Assembly: GCA_002787855.1 (NCBI GenBank)
Contig: PCVB01000028.1
Coordinates: 1 to 19,072 of the forward strand
Source: Candidatus Zambryskibacteria bacterium CG11_big_fil_rev_8_21_14_0_20_42_18
GTDB taxonomy: Bacteria > Patescibacteriota > Minisyncoccia > Phycocordibacterales > Zambryskibacteraceae
Length of the DNA: 19,072 bases
Direction of reading: 5' to 3'
Positions 12,343 through 18,901 of the stretch are shown one piece after another. Both the position numbers and the translations under genes were made by a program. The stretch's first letter is position 1. The number at the start of each line of letters is the position of its first letter. The notes under the pieces were generated by a model. It was given only the letters and a program-made list of their open reading frames with translations, did no database searches and had not been told where the DNA came from.

Positions 12343-12744
12343 GATCAACTTCACATCGATATTGACACCACTAGGCAAACTTAAGTTCGTTAGTGATTCA
12401 ATAATTTTTGGAGTTGGATTCAAGATGTCAATCAATCGTTTGTGAATACGCATCTCGAATTGCTCTCGAGCATTTTTGTAGACAAAGGCAGCACGATTGA
12501 CGGTGTACTTCTTGATCTCCGTTGGTAGAGGGATAGGCCCCTGGATCTTGGCGTCATAGCGGAGAGCGGTGTCTATGATTTGTTTAACCGAGACATCTAG
12601 AATCTTGGACTCATAAGCCCTAACTCGAATACGTAGACGAGAAGTGACCTCTTCCGTCTTAGGAGTTTTAACCGTCTTGGGTTTGGTAACTTTTTTTCTT
12701 GGTTTTTTTTCAAGAACTTTCTTAGTAGTTGGTTTTATAGCCAT
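12340..12744 (-). CDS. rpsJ: Small ribosomal subunit protein uS10 (S10) with Lys-rich N-terminal extension
   Basis: S10 is a 30S head protein and, as NusE, a partner in antitermination. The ATG at 12744 gives 134 residues; a TTG six codons earlier is possible. The core from about residue 35 matches S10: LRIRVRAYESKILDVSVKQIIDTALRYDAKIQGPIPLPTEIKKYTVNR, then REQFEMRIHKRLIDILNPTPKIIESLTNLSLPSGVNIDVKLI. The usual length is about 103; the extra N-terminus is basic and rich in Lys, Pro and Thr. It follows tuf after a 72-base repeat-like gap. Confidence 0.96.
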   Translation of the reverse strand: MAIKPTTKKVLEKKPRKKVTKPKTVKTPKTEEVTSRLRIRVRAYESKILDVSVKQIIDTALRYDAKIQGPIPLPTEIKKYTVNRAAFVYKNAREQFEMRIHKRLIDILNPTPKIIESLTNLSLPSGVNIDVKLI

Positions 12745-12749
12745 AGATT

Positions 12750-12824
12750 TTGCAACTAACAACTCACTACCTACAACTTTTGGATTCGTTGTCGGTTATT
12801 AGTCGTTGGTTGTTGGTTATGCAA
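12750..12824. repeat. AAC/GTT-rich repeat region with imperfect inverted repeat between tuf and rpsJ
   Basis: The gap between tuf and rpsJ contains several near-copies of GTTGGTT / GTCGGTTATT on the plus strand. The segments TTGCAACTAACAACT (12750-12764) and GTTGTTGGTTATGCAA (12809-12824) can pair imperfectly and enclose the tuf stop codon. There is no T-run, so a classical terminator is not supported. Confidence 0.45.
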
Positions 12825-14010
12825 TTACTTTAGTGACAACACCGGCACCAACGGTTTTACCTCCTTCACGGATAGCAAAACGCTGTTCATTTTCAAGAGC
12901 CACAGGAGCAACAAGCTTTACCGTAAAGGTTGCTGTATCGCCGGGCATAACCATCTCTACTCCTTCAGCAAGGGTAACTTCACCAGTAACGTCGGTAGTA
13001 CGAATGTAGAATTGGGGTTTATAACCAGTAAAGAACGGAGTGTGACGACCGCCTTCCTCTTTCTTCAGAATATACACTTCAGCTGTAAAGTCAGTGTGAG
13101 GAGTGACAGAACCAGTTTTGGCAAGAACCTGACCTCGGTGTAGATCTTCTTTCTTAACACCACGAAGAAGGATACCGGCATTGTCGCCAGCCATACCTTC
13201 TTTAAGAGACTTGTTAAACATTTCAATGCCAGTAACGGTGGTCTTGGAGGTAGGTTTGATACCGACGATTTCTACTTCTTCACCAACTTTTACTTGGCCT
13301 CTTTCAATACGGCCAGTAACCACAGTACCGCGACCTTCAATAGAGAAGACGTCTTCAACCGGCATGAGAAATGGCTTTTCAATTTCACGAACTGGAATTG
13401 GGAAATAAGTGTCGAGAGCGTCTGTAAGTTCGAGAATCTTCTTAGACCATTCATCATCTATACCGGTAGCCTCAAGAGCCTTGAGAGCCGAACCTTGGAT
13501 AACCGGAGCGTTGGCGCCGTCATATTCGTATTTCTTCAAGAGATCACGAACTTCTTCTTCAACAAGAGCGATAAGTTCTTTGTCAGCAACCATGTCGCAT
13601 TTGTTGAGGAAAACAACGATTTTTGGCACACCCACTTGCTTAGCAAGAAGGATGTGTTCGCGAGTTTGGGGCATCACGCCGTCAGTGGCTGCAACTACAA
13701 GGATAGCGCCGTCCATTTGAGCAGCACCAGTAATCATGTTTTTTATATAGTCGGCGTGTCCGGGAGCGTCCACGTGGGCGTAGTGACGAGTATCAGTCTC
13801 GTATTCAGAATGCGAAAGGGCGATAGTAATACCGCGCGCCTTCTCTTCTGGAGAGTTGTCGATCTGGTCGACGTCCTTGACTGTCGCTGTCTTGCCCGCT
13901 CTATGAAGAACGTTGAGAATAGCGGCGGTAAGAGTTGTTTTGCCGTGGTCAACGTGTCCGATGGTACCAACGTTGATGTGAGGCTTGGAACGATCAAATT
14001 CTGCTGCCAT
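12817..14010 (-). CDS. tuf: Translation elongation factor Tu (EF-Tu)
   Basis: EF-Tu delivers aminoacyl-tRNA to the ribosome as a GTP complex. The 397 residues have the standard length and three domains. The G domain has GHVDHGKT (residues 18-25), the effector threonine in RGITIALSHSEYET, DAPGH and NKCD motifs; domain 2 starts around PFLMPVEDVFSIEGRGTVVTGRIERG and domain 3 carries the tRNA-binding and kirromycin-site surface near RTTDVTG. The residue equivalent to E. coli Cys81 is Ala (DAPGHADY). It is the first gene after fusA and has its own promoter and a leader of about 140 bases. Confidence 0.99.
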   Translation of the reverse strand: MAAEFDRSKPHINVGTIGHVDHGKTTLTAAILNVLHRAGKTATVKDVDQIDNSPEEKARGITIALSHSEYETDTRHYAHVDAPGHADYIKNMITGAAQMDGAILVVAATDGVMPQTREHILLAKQVGVPKIVVFLNKCDMVADKELIALVEEEVRDLLKKYEYDGANAPVIQGSALKALEATGIDDEWSKKILELTDALDTYFPIPVREIEKPFLMPVEDVFSIEGRGTVVTGRIERGQVKVGEEVEIVGIKPTSKTTVTGIEMFNKSLKEGMAGDNAGILLRGVKKEDLHRGQVLAKTGSVTPHTDFTAEVYILKKEEGGRHTPFFTGYKPQFYIRTTDVTGEVTLAEGVEMVMPGDTATFTVKLVAPVALENEQRFAIREGGKTVGAGVVTKVIA

Positions 14011-14061
14011 AGTATTTAGTAAATTATTATTGAATAGATATTAATGTTTGAACGCATTTCA

Positions 14062-14082
14062 CCCCGCCTAGTTCAGGCGGGG
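14062..14082. repeat. GC-rich hairpin in the tuf leader
   Basis: Arms CCCCGCCT and AGGCGGGG form a perfect 8-bp stem with a five-base loop, 52 bases before the tuf ATG. On the minus strand it is followed by GTGAAATG rather than a T-run, so it is unlikely to be a simple terminator for tuf. It shares CCCGCC/GGCGGG with the rpsS leader palindrome. Confidence 0.7.
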
Positions 14083-14104
14083 CAAGCCGTTTAACCAATC
14101 CTTA

Positions 14105-14119
14105 TTGAGATAATCTCAA
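14105..14119. repeat. Second inverted repeat in the tuf leader
   Basis: TTGAGATAATCTCAA has 7-base complementary arms around one central base. It lies upstream of the GC hairpin within the predicted leader, so the leader could hold at least two successive hairpins. Confidence 0.5.
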
Positions 14120-14156
14120 AGATCAAGGCCAAAACGGCGTATCACGCGTAAGGGCT

Positions 14157-14185
14157 ATGTTATACAAACAGCCCCAAATAGTCAA
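14157..14185 (-). promoter_or_regulatory. Promoter of tuf
   Basis: TTGACT (14180-14185) overlaps the fusA TGA stop and is followed after 17 bases by TAACAT (14157-14162), or after 15 by the better TATAAC (14159-14164). Its -35 is identical to that of the rpsS promoter. It should allow tuf and the downstream rpsJ-rplB genes to be transcribed without the str operon. Confidence 0.6.
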
Positions 14186-16350
14186 CCTACTTCCCCACCC
14201 ATCCTTGCCTCGATGATAGTCTGAGCGACGTTTTGAGGAACGATAGCGTAATGGTCGAATTCCATAGTAGAAGAACCACGACCTTCAGTCATTGAGCGCA
14301 GTGATGTCACATATCCGAACATTTCAGAGAGAGGCACTTTGGCGCGTACCACTTTGAGCTCATTCCTATCTTCCATAGCCTCGATTTGTCCGCGTTTACC
14401 AGAGAGGTTACCAGTGATATCGCCCATGAACTTCTCTGGCACTACTACTTCTACCTTCATAATAGGCTCGAGGATCACTGGTTTAGCTTTCTTAGCTGCT
14501 TCTTGGAAAGCTTGAGAGGCAGCAATCTTGTAAGCGATTTCAGACGAGTCAACGTCGTGGTAAGAACCATAGTTAAGTTCAGCAGAGATATCTGTCATCT
14601 TGTAGCCGGCAACAATTCCTCTATCCATCGCTTCTCTAATACCCTTCTCTACTGCAGGAATAAACTCCTGTGGAATAACGCCTCCTTTAATAGCGTCAAT
14701 AAATTCAAATCCTGGTTCACGGTGAGCATTTTTAGGAACTTTTTCTTCCGGATCATAGTGAGGGAGAGGTTTAATCTTGATTTTGACATGACCATACTGA
14801 CCCTTACCACCAGTTTGTTTGATATATTTGTTTTCCACCTCGGCTTCACCGGTAATAGTTTCTTTATAGGCCACTTGGGGCTTGCCGACGTTAGCCTCCA
14901 CAGCAAACTCGCGCTTCATACGGTCAACAATAATTTCTAGATGTAATTCACCCATACCCATAATAACCGTCTCGCCAGTTTCTTGGTCTGATTTAATTTT
15001 GAAAGTCGGGTCTTCGTCAGAAAGTCGTTTAAGAGCCATGCCCATTTTCTCTTGGTCGGCTTTAGTCTTCGGTTCAATGCGAAGAGAGATAACTGGTTCA
15101 GGAAATGTAATTTGATCGAGAATAATAGGATGCTCTTCATCCGAGAAGGTGTGGGAAGTTTTAGCACCTTTGAGTCCTACCGCGGCCGCAATTTCTCCGG
15201 CAAAAACTTTTTTAACCTCCTCACGATCATTGGCTTGGAGACGCACTATTCTTCCCAAACGCTCTTTACTCCCTGTAGTTGAGTTATAAATATAAGTCCC
15301 AGATTCAATGGTTCCAGAATATACGCGGAAAAATGTGAGTTGACCGACAAACGGGTCAGCCTGAAGTTTGAAAGCAAGGGCAGAGAAAGGTTCACTATCC
15401 GAGGCGTGGCGAAATACTTCTTCACCCGTGTTGGCATCAATAGCCTTGATAGGAGGAATATCGAGTGGAGAAGGGAGGAGGTCAACCACGGCATCAAGCA
15501 CGAGTTGTACTCCTTTATTCTTTAGAGCAGAACCAGCATAGACTGGGAAAATCTTGTTAGCTATTACGGCCTTGCGCAAAGTTTCCATAAGTGCTGGTAG
15601 AGAAATCTCTTTGCCTTCCAAAAATGCCGTCATTAAGTCGTCATCGTTCTCAACAATTCTCTCCACTAACTCCGCGCGATATTTATCTGCATCTGCTTTC
15701 AAATTTTCTGGAATTTCTTTCTCGACAACGTTGTTGCCCATATTGCCCTCAAAGTAATATGCTTTCATTTTCAAAAGATCCACAACTCCTTCGTGTTTTT
15801 CTTCTTCACCAATGGGAATCTGCATTCTCACTGCTTTTTTAGAAAGTCTATCAAGAATAGATTTATAAGAACGCTCGAAAGATGCGCCAGTACGGTCAAG
15901 TTTATTTATGAAACAGATACGAGGCACTTGGGCATCTTCGGCATAACGCCAGTTGGTTTCTGACTGCGGTTCAACTCCAGCTACACCATCGAAAACGACT
16001 ACCGCCCCGTCAAGAACTCTAAGAGAACGCTTTACCTCTACGGTAAAATCGATGTGACCGGGAGTGTCGATGATATTGAAACGAAACTTCTTCTCCTTTT
16101 TCTGCCTATCAACTTCAGAAAGATATGTTGGTGCCCAGAAACAAGTAATAGCGGCGGCGGTGATGGTGATACCACGCTCGCGCTCCTGCTCCATCCAGTC
16201 GGTAGTAGTATCACCTTCATGCACTTCACCGATTTTGTGTTGCGAACCAGTATAAAAGAGCACCCTCTCTGAAGTGGTGGTTTTGCCGGCATCAATATGA
16301 GCAATGATACCAAAGTTTCTAATCTTTTCTAACGGATAATCTCGTTCCAT
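14182..16350 (-). CDS. fusA: Translation elongation factor G (EF-G)
   Basis: EF-G catalyses translocation and helps recycle ribosomes. The 722 residues cover all five domains. The GTPase site shows AHIDAGKT (17-24), RGITITAAAI, DTPGHIDF and NKLDR; domain III begins near EPVISLRIEPKTKADQEKM, and domain IV has QTGGKGQYGHVKIKI and the tip loop NYGSYHDVDSSE with the conserved His that enters the decoding site. It is a standard EF-G rather than RF3, LepA or TetM: no family-specific motif of those was seen. It lies 28 bases after rpsG; TATAAA is six bases before its ATG. Confidence 0.99.
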   Translation of the reverse strand: MERDYPLEKIRNFGIIAHIDAGKTTTSERVLFYTGSQHKIGEVHEGDTTTDWMEQERERGITITAAAITCFWAPTYLSEVDRQKKEKKFRFNIIDTPGHIDFTVEVKRSLRVLDGAVVVFDGVAGVEPQSETNWRYAEDAQVPRICFINKLDRTGASFERSYKSILDRLSKKAVRMQIPIGEEEKHEGVVDLLKMKAYYFEGNMGNNVVEKEIPENLKADADKYRAELVERIVENDDDLMTAFLEGKEISLPALMETLRKAVIANKIFPVYAGSALKNKGVQLVLDAVVDLLPSPLDIPPIKAIDANTGEEVFRHASDSEPFSALAFKLQADPFVGQLTFFRVYSGTIESGTYIYNSTTGSKERLGRIVRLQANDREEVKKVFAGEIAAAVGLKGAKTSHTFSDEEHPIILDQITFPEPVISLRIEPKTKADQEKMGMALKRLSDEDPTFKIKSDQETGETVIMGMGELHLEIIVDRMKREFAVEANVGKPQVAYKETITGEAEVENKYIKQTGGKGQYGHVKIKIKPLPHYDPEEKVPKNAHREPGFEFIDAIKGGVIPQEFIPAVEKGIREAMDRGIVAGYKMTDISAELNYGSYHDVDSSEIAYKIAASQAFQEAAKKAKPVILEPIMKVEVVVPEKFMGDITGNLSGKRGQIEAMEDRNELKVVRAKVPLSEMFGYVTSLRSMTEGRGSSTMEFDHYAIVPQNVAQTIIEARMGGEVG

Positions 16351-16378
16351 ATATTATTTATATGATTTGTTACGCAAA

Positions 16379-16849
16379 TCACCAAGCAAAGTGAGCAAAA
16401 GCCTTGTTGGCTTCGGCCATTTTATGAGTATTTTCTCGCTTCCTGACTGCGTCACCTTCGTTGTTAGAAGCAGCAATAATCTCTTCAGCCAACTTTTCAT
16501 GCATGGCCTTGCCTTTCTTGGCGCGAGCCGCATCGATAATCCATTTCATAGATAGAAACTGACGCCTTTCAGGTCTCACTTCACGAGGAATCTGGTAGTT
16601 AGCACCTCCAACACGTCGTGAGCGCACCTCCATAGTGGGGCCAGTGTTTTTTAAAGCGGCCTCAAAAACTTCCAGAGGGTTAGCGTTCTTAGTTTTCTCT
16701 TTTATCAAATCTAAAGATTCGTAAACAATCTTGCGAGCAGTCGCCTTCTTACCACGTTCCATACAGTAGTTAATAAACTTGGTTACCTTCTCTGAATCGT
16801 AGATAAAATCTGGATCTATTTTAGGTTTGGCTTTAAGTTTGCGTCTCAT
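16379..16849 (-). CDS. rpsG: Small ribosomal subunit protein uS7 (S7)
   Basis: S7 initiates assembly of the 30S head and contacts the E-site tRNA. The 156 residues have the family length and segments: MRRKLKAKPKIDPDFIYDSEKVTKFINYCMERGKKATARKIVYE, NPLEVFEAALKNTGPTMEVRSRRVGGANYQIPREVRPERRQFLSMKWII and the C-terminal GDAVRKRENTHKMAEANKAFAHFAW. It lies 19 bases after rpsL and before fusA, the classic str order. No S7 autoregulatory structure was identified between rpsL and rpsG. Confidence 0.98.
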   Translation of the reverse strand: MRRKLKAKPKIDPDFIYDSEKVTKFINYCMERGKKATARKIVYESLDLIKEKTKNANPLEVFEAALKNTGPTMEVRSRRVGGANYQIPREVRPERRQFLSMKWIIDAARAKKGKAMHEKLAEEIIAASNNEGDAVRKRENTHKMAEANKAFAHFAW

Positions 16850-16868
16850 TCTAGTTAGTATTTATAGT

Positions 16869-17279
16869 CTATTTCTTGGGCTTCTTGGCGCCGTATTGAC
16901 TGCGGGTCTGCTTCCTATTCTCAACGCCCGTGGCATCAAGCACCCCACGCACAATAGTGTAGCGCAGGCCAACATCCTTAACGCGGCCACCTCTAAGTAG
17001 CACTACCGAGTGTTCTTGAAGATTGTGACCAATCCCAGGAATATAAGCCGTTACCTCCATGCCGTTGGTGAGACGAACTCTGGCAATTTTTCTAACAGCT
17101 GAGTTTGGCTTCTTGGGAGTTTTGGTTGTAACCTTGATGGCTACACCTCTTTTGAAAGGAGAGTTGAAGAATATGGGTCGGTTTTTAATAGTATTAAAGC
17201 CCCGCGTCAAAGCAATCGCCTTGGTCTTGCGGGTAAGTTTTTTCCTCTTTCTTTTTATAAGTTGGTTTATGGTAGACAT
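16869..17279 (-). CDS. rpsL: Small ribosomal subunit protein uS12 (S12) with altered decoding loop
   Basis: S12 is the decoding-centre protein. The 136 residues include TTKTPKKPNSAVRKIARVRLTNGMEVTAYIPGIGHNLQEHSVVLLRGG, with the streptomycin-site lysines in TPKKPNSA (54-61) intact. The second conserved loop, normally KDLPGVRYH, reads KDVGLRYT (101-108): the conserved Pro is absent and the loop is one residue shorter. The N-terminal region has an insertion of about a dozen residues compared with E. coli. The gene starts the str-type operon. A hairpin covers its GGGGAG ribosome-binding site, the only clear Shine-Dalgarno sequence in the cluster. Confidence 0.97.
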   Translation of the reverse strand: MSTINQLIKRKRKKLTRKTKAIALTRGFNTIKNRPIFFNSPFKRGVAIKVTTKTPKKPNSAVRKIARVRLTNGMEVTAYIPGIGHNLQEHSVVLLRGGRVKDVGLRYTIVRGVLDATGVENRKQTRSQYGAKKPKK

Positions 17280-17289
17280 TACAAAAACA

Positions 17290-17302
17290 CTCCCCTAGGG
17301 AG
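17290..17302 (-). promoter_or_regulatory. Hairpin covering the rpsL ribosome-binding site
   Basis: On the minus strand CTCCC and GGGAG pair around a three-base loop (TAG). The 3' arm carries GGGGAG, which is the Shine-Dalgarno sequence ten bases before the rpsL ATG, and is followed by TGTTTTTG. The element could be a translational switch or the terminator of the upstream M50 gene. The position of the Shine-Dalgarno sequence favours a role in translation. Confidence 0.45.
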
Positions 17303-17326
17303 ACTGTTACTCTACTAAAACGATGG

Positions 17327-17950
17327 TCAAAAAGCAACTCCGGTAATCAAGTGGAAAAGCCAGATGATGATTGGGAAAATAAACTGCCAGAGGAAGAAAA
17401 TAAAGAGGAGAATAAGAACAAGTCCATATTTTTCAAAAAACTCTCTAATTTGAGGGAGTTTGTCTGGGAAAAGAGCGAAAAGAAGTTTGGAGCCGTCAAG
17501 CGGAGGAATGGGCATTAGGTTGAAGACACCTAGAAGTATATTTATAAAAACAATTATCGCTGTAATTTGAACGAAAGCTGGATTAGCCCAACTGGCTTCA
17601 GTGGCCACACCGACACGTAGAAGCAGACCAAAAATGAGTGCTATTAAAACATTGGAAGCTGGACCAGAAACTGCCACAAGCGCTTCTGACCATCTCCCCG
17701 GTTTCAGATTATAAGGATTATAAGGCACAGGTTTAGCCCAACCGAAAATAAATCCACCTAAAAAATATGCAATGGAAGGGACGAGGAACGAACCGACAAA
17801 ATCCAGATGTTTTACCGGGTTAAGTGTCAGACGACCTTGGTATCTGGCAGTTTGGTCACCAAGATAGCTTGCAACATAGCCATGCGAAACCTCATGTATC
17901 ACCACCGACATAATGAGAATGGCGATTTGGAAAAGAAAATCAACTTGCAT
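17327..17950 (-). CDS. Site-2 protease family (M50) membrane metallopeptidase
   Basis: The 207-residue protein is a compact rhomboid-sized M50 peptidase that would cleave substrates within the membrane. The zinc motif HEVSH is at residues 19-23 in the first membrane segment, and the second catalytic motif NLMPIPPLDGSK (the NPxxxLDG equivalent, providing the third zinc ligand Asp) is at about residue 145. Around six hydrophobic segments are visible, and no PDZ domain is present, so it is the minimal type rather than RseP. The substrate is unknown. It lies 47 bases before rpsL on the same strand and is divergent from rpmB. An extended -10 box six bases before its ATG suggests a leaderless message. 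Confidence 0.92.
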   Translation of the reverse strand: MQVDFLFQIAILIMSVVIHEVSHGYVASYLGDQTARYQGRLTLNPVKHLDFVGSFLVPSIAYFLGGFIFGWAKPVPYNPYNLKPGRWSEALVAVSGPASNVLIALIFGLLLRVGVATEASWANPAFVQITAIIVFINILLGVFNLMPIPPLDGSKLLFALFPDKLPQIREFFEKYGLVLILLFIFFLWQFIFPIIIWLFHLITGVAF

Positions 17951-17956
17951 TTGGGC

Positions 17957-17965
17957 ATTATATCA
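17957..17965 (-). promoter_or_regulatory. Extended -10 promoter of the M50 gene, leaderless spacing
   Basis: TGATATAAT fits the extended -10 consensus TGnTATAAT. Six bases separate it from the ATG at 17950, so the transcript should begin at or near the start codon. It lies in the 32-base divergent gap shared with rpmB; the rpmB promoter could not be placed with confidence. Confidence 0.6.
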
Positions 17966-17982
17966 TGTAAATTGTTCCCATT

Positions 17983-18225
17983 ATGGCGAAAGTTTGTCCA
18001 GTAAACCAAAAAGGTTCCAAGATGGGTGGGGGTTACTCCAACCGCACTCGTGCTACCCAATTTAATCCTACTGGCTCCGTTCGCAAGTACCCCAATCTCC
18101 AGAAAAAGCGTATTTATGTACCCGAACTCAAGAAAACTATCACCCTCATCCTTTCCACTAAAGCTATTAAAACTATAAATAAGCGTGGTGCTCACAGCGT
18201 TCTCAAAAAAGCCGGCGTTATTTAA
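17983..18225 (+). CDS. rpmB: Large ribosomal subunit protein bL28 (L28)
   Basis: L28 is a bacterial-specific 50S protein near the E site. The 80 residues start MAKVCPVNQKGSKMGGGYSNR (L28 start motif CxxTGKxPxxGNxVSHA in degenerate form) and continue to the strongly conserved YPNLQKKRIYVPELKKTITLILSTKAIKTINKRGAHSVLKKAGVI. Zinc-binding Cys pairs are not present beyond a single Cys at position 5. It is the only complete plus-strand gene here and is convergent with the PaaX/Cas2-like gene. Its last 11 codons are duplicated at 18964-18996. Confidence 0.93.
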   Translation: MAKVCPVNQKGSKMGGGYSNRTRATQFNPTGSVRKYPNLQKKRIYVPELKKTITLILSTKAIKTINKRGAHSVLKKAGVI

Positions 18226-18292
18226 TCTCTAAATTTCTCTATCCGATTTCCCCATCCGTTTTAAACTTCTAAAATTTTTCAAATTTAATCAT

Positions 18293-18329
18293 ATACGTTA
18301 ACTTTGCGCGATAGCGTAGAGATAACGTA
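18293..18329. repeat. Operator-like element, copy 1 (E1), downstream of the PaaX/Cas2-like gene
   Basis: The plus strand reads ATACGTTA, ten bases, ATAGCGTA, four bases, TAACGTA. Copy 2 at 18900-18936 has the same three blocks at identical spacing. E1 ends six bases before the stop of the PaaX/Cas2-like gene. Beyond it on the minus strand (18275-18292) are an ATG and codons resembling that gene's start, so E1 may be the promoter region of a lost tandem copy. Confidence 0.8.
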
Positions 18330-18334
18330 TGCTG

Positions 18335-18901
18335 TTAGGTTAGCCCAAATTCATCTCTTAAATACCTGTCGTTTTCTATTTCATCAACAATCAGATACAA
18401 GAGATCTTTCCCGATCCCCAATTCTGTCTTAAGTAGAGTGATAATATCCTCACACTCATAAGGATAAACCCAAACACTTTTTTGCAAAGACACAATCCCC
18501 GCTTCTTTGAAAAGGCGTCTTATCTTGTCCCTTTCTCCCTTCTTTTTTTCCGGAATATCAAAAATCACTACTCTCCATTTCCCGTCCCATTTTTTAGGCT
18601 TATCGAGTTTAAAATCCACAAACTGCCACACGTGCAAGCGCTCTTTACCTGATGATGTAAGTTCATAAAATTTGCCATTGTATTTCAATAGGCCCTTCTT
18701 AACCATTTTACTTGCGGAGGATCCTATGTATTCCTTCTGTCTTTTATTTGGTATGAGACCGAGCCTTGCCATAGCGCCGATCACATTCGGAGCAAGCAGT
18801 CCGACACTTAAAACTCCGACACCGGCAATTGTAGCCAATATTACGCGTTGCAAATTTTTCTTCTTACTTCTTTTTGTGCTTCTTTGTTCCAATTTACCCA
18901 T
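18335..18901 (-). CDS. PaaX-like regulator with Cas2-like C-terminal domain
   Basis: The 188-residue protein has a basic N-terminus (residues 6-16), a hydrophobic stretch (about 20-45, VILATIAGVGVLSVGLLAPNVIGAM), a winged-helix-like region (60-90, with SASKMVKKGLL and GKFYELTSSGKERL), and a Cas2-like ferredoxin fold (109-172, RVVIFDIPEKKKGERDKIRRLFKEAGIVSLQKSVWVYPYE). This layout is found in the PaaX repressor family and in CPR proteins often labelled Cas2. No CRISPR array or other cas gene is present, so a role in transcription control is more likely than spacer acquisition. Matching operator-like elements bracket the gene, and the upstream one includes the -10 boxes and start codon, which suggests autorepression. 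Confidence 0.75.
   Translation of the reverse strand: MGKLEQRSTKRSKKKNLQRVILATIAGVGVLSVGLLAPNVIGAMARLGLIPNKRQKEYIGSSASKMVKKGLLKYNGKFYELTSSGKERLHVWQFVDFKLDKPKKWDGKWRVVIFDIPEKKKGERDKIRRLFKEAGIVSLQKSVWVYPYECEDIITLLKTELGIGKDLLYLIVDEIENDRYLRDEFGLT

Noticed and set aside
13294..14019. 241-codon open frame on the plus strand opposite tuf
   Set aside because: It is antisense to a highly conserved coding sequence. Its composition mirrors EF-Tu codons and it has no recognisable motif; long antisense frames are common opposite strongly biased genes.
14062..14082. GC hairpin as terminator of fusA or tuf
   Set aside because: No T-run follows the hairpin on the minus strand, and it lies inside the predicted tuf leader.
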